NCBI RefSeq assembly: GCF_000430685.1
Contig: NZ_KE387193.1
Span: forward strand, 98,346 to 162,345
From: Tuberibacillus calidus DSM 17572
GTDB lineage: Bacteria > Bacillota > Bacilli > Bacillales > Sporolactobacillaceae
Direction: 5' to 3'
DNA: 64,000 nt
In this document: positions 1 through 7,344 of the stretch, piece after piece
Position numbering within the stretch: position 1 is the stretch's first letter
Layout: every line of letters begins with the position of its first letter
Position numbers and translations under genes: made by a program
The notes under the pieces: generated by a model
What the model saw: the letters and a program-made list of their open reading frames with translations, nothing else
Told to the model about the DNA's origin: nothing
Database searches by the model: none

Positions 1-43
1 GCGGAAAAGCCATTCCGGATCTTTATGGGGCCCCCAACGACGC

Positions 44-85
44 GCACCCGCAAAGCCCCCATTTTCCTAGGCTTTGCGGGGGTGC
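44..85. repeat. Inverted repeat / hairpin near window start
   Basis: Arms GCACCCGCAAAGCC (44-57) and GGCTTTGCGGGGGTGC (70-85) are nearly perfect complements around a short A+T-rich loop. It could be the terminator of a gene that ends just outside the window, or an intergenic repeat. The + side is not followed at once by a clean T-run, so terminator function is uncertain. Confidence 0.5.
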
Positions 86-468
86 AGCGTCACAACCGAA
101 TCCACTTTTTTTATTCACTTACCTTCCAGCTTCAAAACCATTCATGCGCTACACAAACCGCGCAAACATTCAAGGAATTAAAAAAACGAGTGCGGAAACT
201 GTAAATAATTGGAGCATATAAGCAGTTTCAGTTCGAACAGCCACCGAAAATGAGCAAAAACCCAATTTATGCGCAATTTTGGGGCTCTAGCCGACGGAAA
301 ATGAGCAGACGCTCCATAAAATGGAAAACAGCCAACTTACCAGATTGTTTTTCCATCATATAAGCTGGTTTTGTCCCAATCTCATTTTTTTCTAGAAGGA
401 ATCACCGAACAAGCCTAAAAAAAATATGCTATTTTATCATTTCCATCTGAAACGAAAGGATGAATCGT
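86..468. other. Noncoding region upstream of asnO
   Basis: About 380 bases without a credible gene. The motif GAAAATGAGCA occurs twice (246-256 and 297-307). The stretch just before the gene is A+T-rich with a TATGCT-like -10 near 425-430, but I see no convincing -35. No T-box, riboswitch or attenuator was recognised. It probably holds the asnO promoter. Confidence 0.4.
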
Positions 469-2316
469 ATGTGTGGAATTGCGGCTTTGGTTGACTTCCG
501 AAGAAATGTAAGTGGTGAACGTGAGACGATCAAACAAATGACGGAAACATTATCGAAGCGTGGGCCGGATGACACCAATTATTTTTTTGATCAGTCGGTA
601 GCCTTTGGCCATAAACGGTTGGCAGTGGTGGATCTTGTTGGTGGAAAACAGCCTATGACAAAAGCGTTTAAGGGAAATACTTGCACCATCATCTATAATG
701 GCGAACTTTATAATACCGAAGACATTCGAAAAGAGTTATTAAAACGCGGTCATACCTTTAAAGGCCACAGCGATACCGAAGTTCTGCTTTCCGCTTATAT
801 GGAATGGAAGGAGGAGTGCGTCCATTATCTTAATGGAATTTTTGCCTTCGTCGTTTGGGATCAAGCCGCACAAAAAGTCTTTGCCTCTCGAGACCGTTTA
901 GGGGTAAAACCGCTCTTTTATCGGGAAAAAAACGGTACTTTATTAATTGGGTCGGAAATTAAAGCGATCCTCGCCCATCCAGAGGTCGAAACAAAAATTG
1001 GTCTTGATGGGCTGGCAGAAGTTTTAGCCTTGGGTCCTTCTCGCACCCCTGGCCATGGCATTTTTCAAGAGATCGTTGAATTGCGGCCTGCTCATTCCTT
1101 AACCTTTTCCCGGGATGGTTTGAAAGTTTGGCGTTATTGGCAAGTCAAAAGTGAAGCACATACCGACTCTTTGGAAGAAACGATTGAGAAGGTACGATTT
1201 TTAGTTAAAGATGCGGTTGAAAGACAGCTCGTTTCGGATGTACCGGTCTGTACCTTTTTATCTGGTGGTTTGGATTCTAGTGCAATTACAGCCATTGCCG
1301 CCAACCATTTTGCGGAAACAGGGAAAGGAGAACTCCATACTTTTTCCATTGATTATGAAGATAATGACCGCTTTTTTCAAAGTTCGGAGTTCCAACCTCA
1401 TTCAGATCGTGCTTTTATCGATGTCATTGCCCGAAAATTTAACACCATCCATCACCATTGTGTCATCTCCAACGACGATTTGATCCAGTATTTAACGGAA
1501 GCGGTTATCGTTCGGGATACCCCCGGCATGGCTGATATCGATTCGTCCCTTCTTTGGTTTTGTCGGGAAATCAAAAAAGATTTTGTCGTCAGTCTTTCCG
1601 GGGAATGTGCCGATGAGATTTTTGGCGGTTACCCGTGGTTTTATAAACAGCATGCCCAATCCGTGCAGGGTTTCCCGTGGATTCGCTCATTAGAAGCAAG
1701 AAAAGATTTACTAGCGGATCATTGGTTGAGTAAGCTAAATATGGATGAATATATCGAAAATCGGTATAAGGAAACGGTTCGGGAAACACCGTTATTGGAT
1801 GCAGAAAGCGAGGAAGCATCCGATCGGCGGAAACTTTTTTACTTGAACATGATTTGGTTTATGACCACTTTGCTGGATCGAAAAGACCGTATGAGCATGG
1901 GCGCATCGCTTGAAGTACGGGTTCCATTTGCTGATCATCGCATCGTTGAATATGTCTGGAATATCCCTTGGGAAATGAAAACGGCGGATGGAAGGGAAAA
2001 GGGTATTTTACGAAAGGCTTTAGAAGACCTTTTACCTAAAGAGATACTCTATCGAAAGAAAAGTCCTTACCCGAAAACGCATCATCCTGCATACACAAAA
2101 GGCGTTACTGTTTGGTTGGGAAAAATTCTAGAAGACAAAAGTTCTCCGCTTCACGAGTTTTTTAAAGGGGAAAAATTGCGGGAGTTATTAAGGACTGGTG
2201 GAGCCGTCTATCAAATCCCGTGGTTTGGTCAACTGATGACTGGACCGCAACTTTTGGCCTTCTTAGGGCAATTTCATGTATGGTTTACTGAATATAAAAT
2301 TTCTGTTGTTGAATAA
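469..2316 (+). CDS. asnO: Asparagine synthetase (glutamine-hydrolysing), AsnO-like
   Basis: Converts aspartate, glutamine and ATP to asparagine and glutamate in the cytoplasm. The protein (615 aa) has an N-terminal class II glutaminase domain beginning Met-Cys, the Cys becoming the nucleophile after Met removal, then a synthetase domain with the PP-loop SGGLDSS near residue 267 and a second conserved block SLSGECADEIFGGYPWF. The start at 469 is preferred over an in-frame ATG at 460 because it puts Cys at position 2 and leaves GAAAGGA eight bases upstream. From memory the sequence and length resemble B. subtilis AsnO (sporulation-linked, 614 aa) much more than AsnB. It stands alone on the + strand, converging on trmD, and shares a terminator with it. 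Confidence 0.93.
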   Translation: MCGIAALVDFRRNVSGERETIKQMTETLSKRGPDDTNYFFDQSVAFGHKRLAVVDLVGGKQPMTKAFKGNTCTIIYNGELYNTEDIRKELLKRGHTFKGHSDTEVLLSAYMEWKEECVHYLNGIFAFVVWDQAAQKVFASRDRLGVKPLFYREKNGTLLIGSEIKAILAHPEVETKIGLDGLAEVLALGPSRTPGHGIFQEIVELRPAHSLTFSRDGLKVWRYWQVKSEAHTDSLEETIEKVRFLVKDAVERQLVSDVPVCTFLSGGLDSSAITAIAANHFAETGKGELHTFSIDYEDNDRFFQSSEFQPHSDRAFIDVIARKFNTIHHHCVISNDDLIQYLTEAVIVRDTPGMADIDSSLLWFCREIKKDFVVSLSGECADEIFGGYPWFYKQHAQSVQGFPWIRSLEARKDLLADHWLSKLNMDEYIENRYKETVRETPLLDAESEEASDRRKLFYLNMIWFMTTLLDRKDRMSMGASLEVRVPFADHRIVEYVWNIPWEMKTADGREKGILRKALEDLLPKEILYRKKSPYPKTHHPAYTKGVTVWLGKILEDKSSPLHEFFKGEKLRELLRTGGAVYQIPWFGQLMTGPQLLAFLGQFHVWFTEYKISVVE

Positions 2317-2339
2317 GATGAAAAAACATCATGAAAAAA

Positions 2340-2381
2340 GAGGCCGGGACAAAAGCGTTGAGAAGGTTTTGTCCGAGCCTC
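2340..2381. terminator. Bidirectional terminator between asnO and trmD
   Basis: Arms GAGGCCGGGACAAAA (2340-2354) and TTTTGTCCGAGCCTC (2367-2381) pair with a small internal mismatch. T-rich sequence follows on the + side (TCTTATTTTT), and on the - side the complement of GAAAAAA gives a T-run. It serves the convergent asnO and trmD genes. Confidence 0.85.
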
Positions 2382-2385
2382 TCTC

Positions 2386-3123
2386 TTATTTTTCGTTCTT
2401 GATTTCCTCAAGCAATGCCTTTTCCACTTCATTCAACGCGTAGTTTTCGAGGAGGTCCGGCCGGCGCTCCAAAGTGCGGCGCAATGACTCTTTTTTTCGC
2501 CATGTTTCTATGCGTGCATGGTTTCCTGATAATAACACATCCGGCACCTTCATGCCGCGAAAATCAGCCGGTCGCGTATATTGCGGATGCTCGAGGAGTC
2601 CCGTTGAAAAGGAATCGGTGACGGGTGATGCTTCATTTCCCAGAACCCCCGGTAAAAGCCGTACGACGCTGTCAACAATGACCATTGCCGCGAGCTCCCC
2701 GCCGGTTAACACAAAATCACCGATCGAAATTTCATCGGTCGCTAAATGCTCGCGGATCCGTTCATCATATCCTTCGTAATGACCGCAAATAAAAATTAAG
2801 TGCTCTTCTTTGGCCAGCTCCTCCGCTTTTTTTTGCGTGAACCGTTCTCCTTGCGGCGTCATAAGGATGACGCGTGCATCCGACGCCGTTTGCGCTTTAA
2901 CATGATCAACCGCATCAAAAAGCGGTTGTGGCATAAGGACCATGCCGGCCCCACCGCCGTAAGGATAATCATCAACTTTTCGATGTTTGTTATCCGCAAA
3001 GTCGCGGAAATTCGTGACGCGGAATGAAACAAGCCCACGTTCAGACGCCTTTTTTAAAATGGATTCTTGAAAAACACCGGTAAACATGTCCGGAAACAAG
3101 GTTAAAATATCAATCTTCATCAT
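2386..3123 (-). CDS. trmD: tRNA (guanine-N1)-methyltransferase TrmD
   Basis: Methylates G37 at N1 in tRNAs reading CNN and related codons, using S-adenosylmethionine, and so prevents +1 frameshifts. The protein (about 245 aa) opens [13 protein letters not shown] and has the SPOUT knot signature in [13 protein letters not shown] and [13 protein letters not shown]. Two adjacent ATG codons (3123 and 3120) are possible starts; GGGG seven bases upstream of the first slightly favours it. The start overlaps the end of rimM by about 14 bases, so the two are translationally coupled. The usual next gene, rplS, is absent; asnO lies there in opposite orientation. Confidence 0.96.
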   Translation of the reverse strand: MMKIDILTLFPDMFTGVFQESILKKASERGLVSFRVTNFRDFADNKHRKVDDYPYGGGAGMVLMPQPLFDAVDHVKAQTASDARVILMTPQGERFTQKKAEELAKEEHLIFICGHYEGYDERIREHLATDEISIGDFVLTGGELAAMVIVDSVVRLLPGVLGNEASPVTDSFSTGLLEHPQYTRPADFRGMKVPDVLLSGNHARIETWRKKESLRRTLERRPDLLENYALNEVEKALLEEIKNEK

Positions 3124-3637
3124 CGACCAACCCCGGCATGAGTTCGACGTCCACACGCTTGGTCGCCGGATCCACCGATTTCACGACATCAGCAATATAA
3201 GGCAGCAAAAGATCCTTTTTGCCTTTTCTTTTAACGACCCAGACATCATTTGCGCCAGGTGAGAGAATCTCGGATATGGTGCCAAGCCGCTCGCCTTTTT
3301 CATCAAAAACCTCACAGCCGATGATTTCGTGGTAATAAAATTCGTTCTCTCCCAATTCCGATAGTTGGTCCTCACTCACGTATAAGGATTGCCCTTTAAA
3401 CCGTTCGACATCATTGATATTGTTAAAACCTTCAAATTTGAGGAGATCAAAATTTTTATGCCGGCGATGGCTTTCGACAACCACTTCTAACTTTTCCGAT
3501 GTACGATTCTTCCCGACGTATAAATGGCTGCCCGTCGCATAGCGCTCTTCGGGAAAGTCCGTATGGCTGATCACGCGTACTTCACCGCGAATCCCATGCG
3601 TATTGACGATTTTTCCGACAAGATACCATTCCTTCAC
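3110..3637 (-). CDS. rimM: 16S rRNA processing protein RimM
   Basis: Binds ribosomal protein S19 and assists maturation of the 30S head. The protein has an N-terminal RimM barrel with [16 protein letters not shown] and a C-terminal PRC barrel ending [10 protein letters not shown]; at 175 aa it matches the family. An upstream in-frame GTG at 3646 would leave no spacing to its Shine-Dalgarno, whereas the GTG at 3637 has AGAGGTG six bases upstream and gives the expected N-terminus MKEWYLVGK. It overlaps trmD. A terminator after khpA lies about 170 bases upstream, so rimM-trmD may be partly uncoupled from rpsP-khpA. The ylqD gene usually found just before rimM is missing. Confidence 0.95.
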   Translation of the reverse strand: MKEWYLVGKIVNTHGIRGEVRVISHTDFPEERYATGSHLYVGKNRTSEKLEVVVESHRRHKNFDLLKFEGFNNINDVERFKGQSLYVSEDQLSELGENEFYYHEIIGCEVFDEKGERLGTISEILSPGANDVWVVKRKGKKDLLLPYIADVVKSVDPATKRVDVELMPGLVDDED

Positions 3638-3794
3638 TGTAGACACCTCTTTTCAATACATGTGTGCGATGAAAAGCCGCGCGCCTTTTATGTATGTGAT
3701 CATGTTGAGTAGTCAGCATTTAAACCTTTTTAGGCAAAGCTAGCTCGTTCATTAACATGATGCTAGCCGAAAAAATGCTCGACTTTCTACCCAG

Positions 3795-3825
3795 TAAAAT
3801 AACAAGGGAAGGATGCCTCCTTCCC
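3795..3825 (-). terminator. Terminator-like hairpin after khpA
   Basis: On the minus strand GGGAAGGA and TCCTTCCC form a perfect 8-bp stem with a 4-base loop right after the khpA stop codon, followed by TTGTTATTTT. This looks like a Rho-independent terminator or attenuator that would lower read-through from rpsP-khpA into rimM-trmD. Confidence 0.7.
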
Positions 3826-3830
3826 CCGTT

Positions 3831-4061
3831 TTATTCTCTGATGGTCAATGTTGCCTTTTCGTGATGAGCCAGTCCCGCCGCGTGGACGACGGTGCGGATC
3901 GCGCTTGCCATGCGGCCTTTCTTACCGATGACCTTACCCATATCCGCTTTGTTAACAGTTAAAATATATGTCACTTCATCGTTATTTTGTTCTCGTACAA
4001 CTCGGACATCATCGGGATGGTCGACAAATGGCGCGACGATCCCTTTAATGAGCTCATCCAT
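3831..4061 (-). CDS. khpA: KH-domain RNA-binding protein KhpA (YlqC)
   Basis: Small single-KH-domain RNA-binding protein of 76 aa. The hallmark KH loop is visible as GKVIGKKGRMASAIRTVV in the second half. In Gram-positives KhpA pairs with KhpB (Jag/EloR) and is linked to cell elongation and small-RNA binding; that role is family knowledge. It starts at ATG 4061 after GAGGTGATGTTGG and follows rpsP by about 65 bases, as in other Bacilli. A terminator-like hairpin follows directly. Confidence 0.93.
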   Translation of the reverse strand: MDELIKGIVAPFVDHPDDVRVVREQNNDEVTYILTVNKADMGKVIGKKGRMASAIRTVVHAAGLAHHEKATLTIRE

Positions 4062-4125
4062 CCAACATCACCTCAAATAATAATTCGACCGGATGCTGAA
4101 ATCCGCCGAGAAACTTGCCGTTTCC

Positions 4126-4398
4126 TTATTTAGAGTTTCTTTGGTTATGAAACTTCTCTAAAATGCCTTGTTTGGAGAACAAATTGCGGACGGTATCCGA
4201 AGGCTGAGCACCGTCGGAGAGCCATTTTAAAGCTTTTTCTTCATTGATAGAGACTTCAGCCGGTTGAGCTACCGGATTGTAAGTCCCGATTTGGTCAATA
4301 ATCCGGCCGTCGCGCGGTGAACGAGAATCTGCAACAACAACGCGATAGAACGGGCGTTTTTTAGCCCCCATGCGTTTTAGACGAATTTTTACTGCCAT
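4126..4398 (-). CDS. rpsP: 30S ribosomal protein S16
   Basis: Primary small-subunit ribosomal protein that binds the 5' domain of 16S rRNA. The 90-aa sequence opens [19 protein letters not shown] and contains [20 protein letters not shown], both diagnostic of bS16. The ATG at 4398 is preceded by AGGAAGGTG at good spacing. It lies between ffh and khpA in the conserved ylxM-ffh-rpsP-khpA order, so targeting and ribosome assembly genes are co-transcribed. Confidence 0.97.
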   Translation of the reverse strand: MAVKIRLKRMGAKKRPFYRVVVADSRSPRDGRIIDQIGTYNPVAQPAEVSINEEKALKWLSDGAQPSDTVRNLFSKQGILEKFHNQRNSK

Positions 4399-4472
4399 TG
4401 TGTGACACCTTCCTAATATGTTTCTTAGTGTTTTAGTTGTTTATGTGAACGATGGCTTCATCGTTACATCCA

Positions 4473-5819
4473 TTACATAAAGGGCAGATTAAACAAGCCT
4501 TTTTTCTTCTTGCCTTTTGTCATGCCCATCATTTGCTTCATCATTTTCTTCATGTCTTTAAATTGCTTCAGCAAGCGATTGACATCCTGAATCGATGTCC
4601 CGCTGCCATTGGCAATCCGTTTTTTGCGGCTGGCGTTAATGATATCGGGGTCGGCTTTTTCTTGTGGGGTCATCGAGCGAATGATGGCCTCGATATGACT
4701 CAGTTGCTTTTCGTCAATTTTGACGTTTTTTAAGCCCTTGACCTTATTCATACCTGGCATCATTGCCAACAAATCTTCGAGCGGCCCCATTTTCCGAATT
4801 TGCGCGAGTTGGTCCAAAAAGTCATCCAAGGTAAAGCTTAAATCGCGCAGCTTCTTTTCCATTTCTTTGGCTTTTTCTTCATCCACACTCGCTTGGGCTT
4901 TTTCAATCAAGGACAGCACATCGCCCATGCCGAGGATGCGGCTGGCCATGCGATCAGGATAAAATGGTTCAAGAGCATCGAGTTTTTCGCCCGTTGCGGC
5001 AAACTTGATCGGCTTACCGGTAACGGCCTTTACCGACAGGGCAGCCCCACCGCGCGTATCGGCATCCAGCTTCGTTAAAATTACCCCTGTGATATCGAGG
5101 CTTTCATTGAAGCTTTCCGCGACATTCACCGCGTCTTGACCGGTCATCGCATCGACCACAAGGATGACTTCGTCAGGGTTAACGGCGGCTTTAATTTGCC
5201 GCAATTCCTCCATCATCGCCTCATCAATGTGCAAACGTCCTGCGGTATCGATGAAAACGATGTCGTGATGGTCAGCCTTTGCTTTTTCCAAGCCTTGCTT
5301 GGCAATATCCACAGGATTGGCTTGGTCGCCGAGGGAGAACACCGGCATATTTAATTGTTTTCCAAGCGTCTCCAATTGCTTTATCGCTGCCGGTCGATAA
5401 ACGTCGGCGGCTACGAGAAGCGGGTTTTTATTCAGCTGCTTGCGCACATAATTGGCAAGTTTTCCGGTTGTCGTCGTTTTACCGGCGCCTTGCAAGCCAA
5501 CCAGCATGATGACGGTCGGTGGCTTTTGAGCGATCTTTAGCTTACTGACTTCTGAGCCCATCAGTTCTGTAAGCTCATCCTGAACAACTTTAATCACTTG
5601 TTGCCCCGGTGTCAAGCTTTTTAAAACTTCTTGACCGACGGCCCGTTCTTTCACTTTGTTAATAAAGTCTTTAACGACTTTAAAGTTAACGTCGGCTTCG
5701 AGCAGTGCCAAGCGCACTTCCCGCGTCATTTCTTTGACGTCAGCTTCGGAAACCTTGCCTTTACCCCTGATTTTCTTAAACGTTTCTTGAAGTCGGTCGG
5801 CTAAACTTTCGAATGCCAT
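4473..5819 (-). CDS. ffh: Signal recognition particle protein Ffh
   Basis: GTPase of the signal recognition particle; binds scRNA and hydrophobic signal sequences on nascent chains and docks with FtsY. Domain order is N (four-helix), G with P-loop GLQGAGKTTTTGKLA near residue 108, DTAGRLHID and TKLDADTRGGAAL, then a methionine-rich M domain ending with a run of Met and Lys residues. Length (448 aa) is normal. The start ATG 5819 has TAGGAGG upstream. It follows ylxM by 12 bases, consistent with one transcript and with YlxM acting on SRP. Confidence 0.97.
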   Translation of the reverse strand: MAFESLADRLQETFKKIRGKGKVSEADVKEMTREVRLALLEADVNFKVVKDFINKVKERAVGQEVLKSLTPGQQVIKVVQDELTELMGSEVSKLKIAQKPPTVIMLVGLQGAGKTTTTGKLANYVRKQLNKNPLLVAADVYRPAAIKQLETLGKQLNMPVFSLGDQANPVDIAKQGLEKAKADHHDIVFIDTAGRLHIDEAMMEELRQIKAAVNPDEVILVVDAMTGQDAVNVAESFNESLDITGVILTKLDADTRGGAALSVKAVTGKPIKFAATGEKLDALEPFYPDRMASRILGMGDVLSLIEKAQASVDEEKAKEMEKKLRDLSFTLDDFLDQLAQIRKMGPLEDLLAMMPGMNKVKGLKNVKIDEKQLSHIEAIIRSMTPQEKADPDIINASRKKRIANGSGTSIQDVNRLLKQFKDMKKMMKQMMGMTKGKKKKGLFNLPFM

Positions 5820-5831
5820 GTTAACCGCCTC

Positions 5832-6167
5832 CTAATCCAGGTTCTCAAGTAAGCGAATGATCTCAACACTTCTTTTGATATCGGGCGCCTTGGCTAGAAG
5901 CGCCTCTTTCAATTCCTGAAGCAGCTTCGTGCGGCGGTTGTATTTCTCATACAGGCCAAGCTTTTTTTCGAAGGCTTCCAATGCGCTTTCCGTCCGCTTG
6001 AGATTATCGTATACCGCTTGGCGACTGACCCCAAACATTTCAGCGATTTCACCGAGGGAATAGTCATCGGCATAATAAAGATCCATATATTCCCTCTGTT
6101 TCGGTGTCAAAAGCGGTTGATAAAAGTCATACAGGGCGTTAAGGCGCATCGTTTTCTCCAGCAGCAT
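5832..6167 (-). CDS. ylxM: YlxM/p13 family SRP-associated helix-turn-helix protein
   Basis: Protein of 111 aa with a sigma-70 region 4-like helix-turn-helix, [20 protein letters not shown] (residues about 35-54), and a Lys/Glu-rich helical tail. The family is encoded next to ffh and ftsY in Firmicutes, and the streptococcal homologue modulates SRP GTPase activity; that role here is inferred. The gene starts a transcript: a textbook sigma-A promoter lies just upstream, and the predicted RNA begins with a hairpin. No other promoter was seen before ffh. Confidence 0.92.
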   Translation of the reverse strand: MLLEKTMRLNALYDFYQPLLTPKQREYMDLYYADDYSLGEIAEMFGVSRQAVYDNLKRTESALEAFEKKLGLYEKYNRRTKLLQELKEALLAKAPDIKRSVEIIRLLENLD

Positions 6168-6180
6168 GATACCACTTCCC

Positions 6181-6200
6181 GTAAAGTACTGACACTTTAC
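6181..6200 (-). promoter_or_regulatory. 5'-end hairpin / operator-like dyad before ylxM
   Basis: GTAAAGT and ACTTTAC (7-bp arms, 6-base loop) form a dyad that begins almost exactly at the predicted transcription start and ends next to the ylxM Shine-Dalgarno. It could be a 5' RNA-stabilising stem or a repressor site. Which it is cannot be told from sequence. Confidence 0.5.
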
Positions 6201-6206
6201 ATCCCT

Positions 6207-6235
6207 ATCATATCGGCAATTATCATGTGTGTCAA
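6207..6235 (-). promoter_or_regulatory. Sigma-A promoter of ylxM-ffh
   Basis: Minus-strand TTGACA (6235-6230), 17-base spacer, TATGAT (6212-6207): consensus -35 and a near-consensus -10 at ideal spacing. The predicted start near 6200 leaves a 5' leader of about 33 bases before ylxM. It makes ylxM-ffh-rpsP-khpA independent of ftsY. Confidence 0.85.
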
Positions 6236-6321
6236 GTCTTTTTTCTTAACAGCTTTTTCACATGAGTTTATAAGGGCCTGTTCGCACGTCGATCGCAGTG
6301 TTCGTCCATCGGAAACGTAAC

Positions 6322-6349
6322 GGTGGCGACCCTATTCGGCATCGCCACC
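6322..6349 (-). other. Hairpin spanning the ftsY stop codon
   Basis: GGTGGCGA and TCGCCACC (8-bp perfect arms) flank the ftsY TAG, which lies in the loop. No T-run follows on the minus strand, so this is not a standard terminator; it may stabilise the 3' end of the smc-ftsY transcript. Confidence 0.4.
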
Positions 6350-7327
6350 CGCTTCTGTCATCATTTCGGAAAATAGACCGTAAACAAAGGCATCGGCATC
6401 GAAAGGCTGGATGTCATCAATACCTTCACCAAGTGTGACAAATTTAACAGGTAAATCCAATTCATGTCGGATGGCAAAGACGATGCCTCCTTTGGCTGTC
6501 CCATCCAGCTTTGTTAACACGATGCCGGTGACGTCTGTTGCTTTGCCAAATTCCTTTGCTTGAGAGAGGGCGTTTTGGCCGGTGGTCGCATCGAGCGCCA
6601 AAAGGACTTCGTGCGGTGCTCCTGGAAATTCACGGCTGATGACGCGCTTGACTTTTTCCAATTCCTTCATTAAATTGACTTTATTTTGCAAGCGCCCAGC
6701 CGTATCGCAAATTAACACATCGACTTTCCTGGATTTGGCCGCTTGCAGCGCATCATAAATGACAGCTGCGGGATCGGAACCTTCTTGATGTTTAATGACA
6801 TCAACCCCTGCGCGCTTGCCCCAGACTTCCAATTGATCGATCGCTCCAGCGCGGAAAGTATCGCCCGCTGCCAAAAGCACGCTTTTTCCTTCCTGTTTAA
6901 AACGGTTAGCGAGCTTGCCAATCGTCGTCGTCTTGCCGACGCCATTGACACCAACCATTAAAATCACCGTCGTTCCATCCGGGTTCAGGCGAAGTTTTGT
7001 TTCTTCCTCGTCTTTTGTTAACATTTTGGCTAATACTTCAATGATCACATCTTGTAGTTCGCTCGTCTCTTTGATGTTTCGCGATCGGGCTTGATCTTTT
7101 AATTCATCAATCAAATCCATAACGGTATGAACACCGACATCGGCGGTTATTAAGATCTCTTCCAGTTCTTCAAAAAATTCCTCGTCGACTTTTCTGTAGC
7201 GTTTCACGAGGTTATTCACTTTTTGCGCGACGGAATGGCGGGTTTTAGACAAGCCATCCTTAAATTTTGATGTCACGCTCTCTTTTTGCCCGGCGAGTTT
7301 CTCTTTCAATTTTTTAAAAAAGCTCAT
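6332..7327 (-). CDS. ftsY: Signal recognition particle receptor FtsY
   Basis: Membrane-associated GTPase that receives SRP-ribosome complexes and hands them to SecYEG. The 331-aa protein has a short basic N-terminus (MSFFKKLKEKLAG), an N domain, and a G domain with GVNGVGKTTTIGKLA near residue 130, DTAGRLQNKVNLM and TKLDGTAKGG. It lacks the long acidic A domain of proteobacterial FtsY, as is typical of Firmicutes. ATG 7327 has GGAGGAG upstream, and the gene follows smc by 17 bases, in the conserved rnc-smc-ftsY group. Confidence 0.97.
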   Translation of the reverse strand: MSFFKKLKEKLAGQKESVTSKFKDGLSKTRHSVAQKVNNLVKRYRKVDEEFFEELEEILITADVGVHTVMDLIDELKDQARSRNIKETSELQDVIIEVLAKMLTKDEEETKLRLNPDGTTVILMVGVNGVGKTTTIGKLANRFKQEGKSVLLAAGDTFRAGAIDQLEVWGKRAGVDVIKHQEGSDPAAVIYDALQAAKSRKVDVLICDTAGRLQNKVNLMKELEKVKRVISREFPGAPHEVLLALDATTGQNALSQAKEFGKATDVTGIVLTKLDGTAKGGIVFAIRHELDLPVKFVTLGEGIDDIQPFDADAFVYGLFSEMMTEAGGDAE

Positions 7328-7344
7328 GTAAACTCCTCCCGTGA

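Noticed and set aside
1-468. Possible T-box or riboswitch before asnO
   Set aside because: No T-box motif, no terminator hairpin next to the gene and no known aptamer core were found.
6188-6203. A 16-base match (ACTGACACTTTACATC) shared with the sdaAB end near 19100-19114
   Set aside because: One exact 16-mer among all pairs of positions and strands in 64 kb is expected about once by chance, and the two contexts differ.
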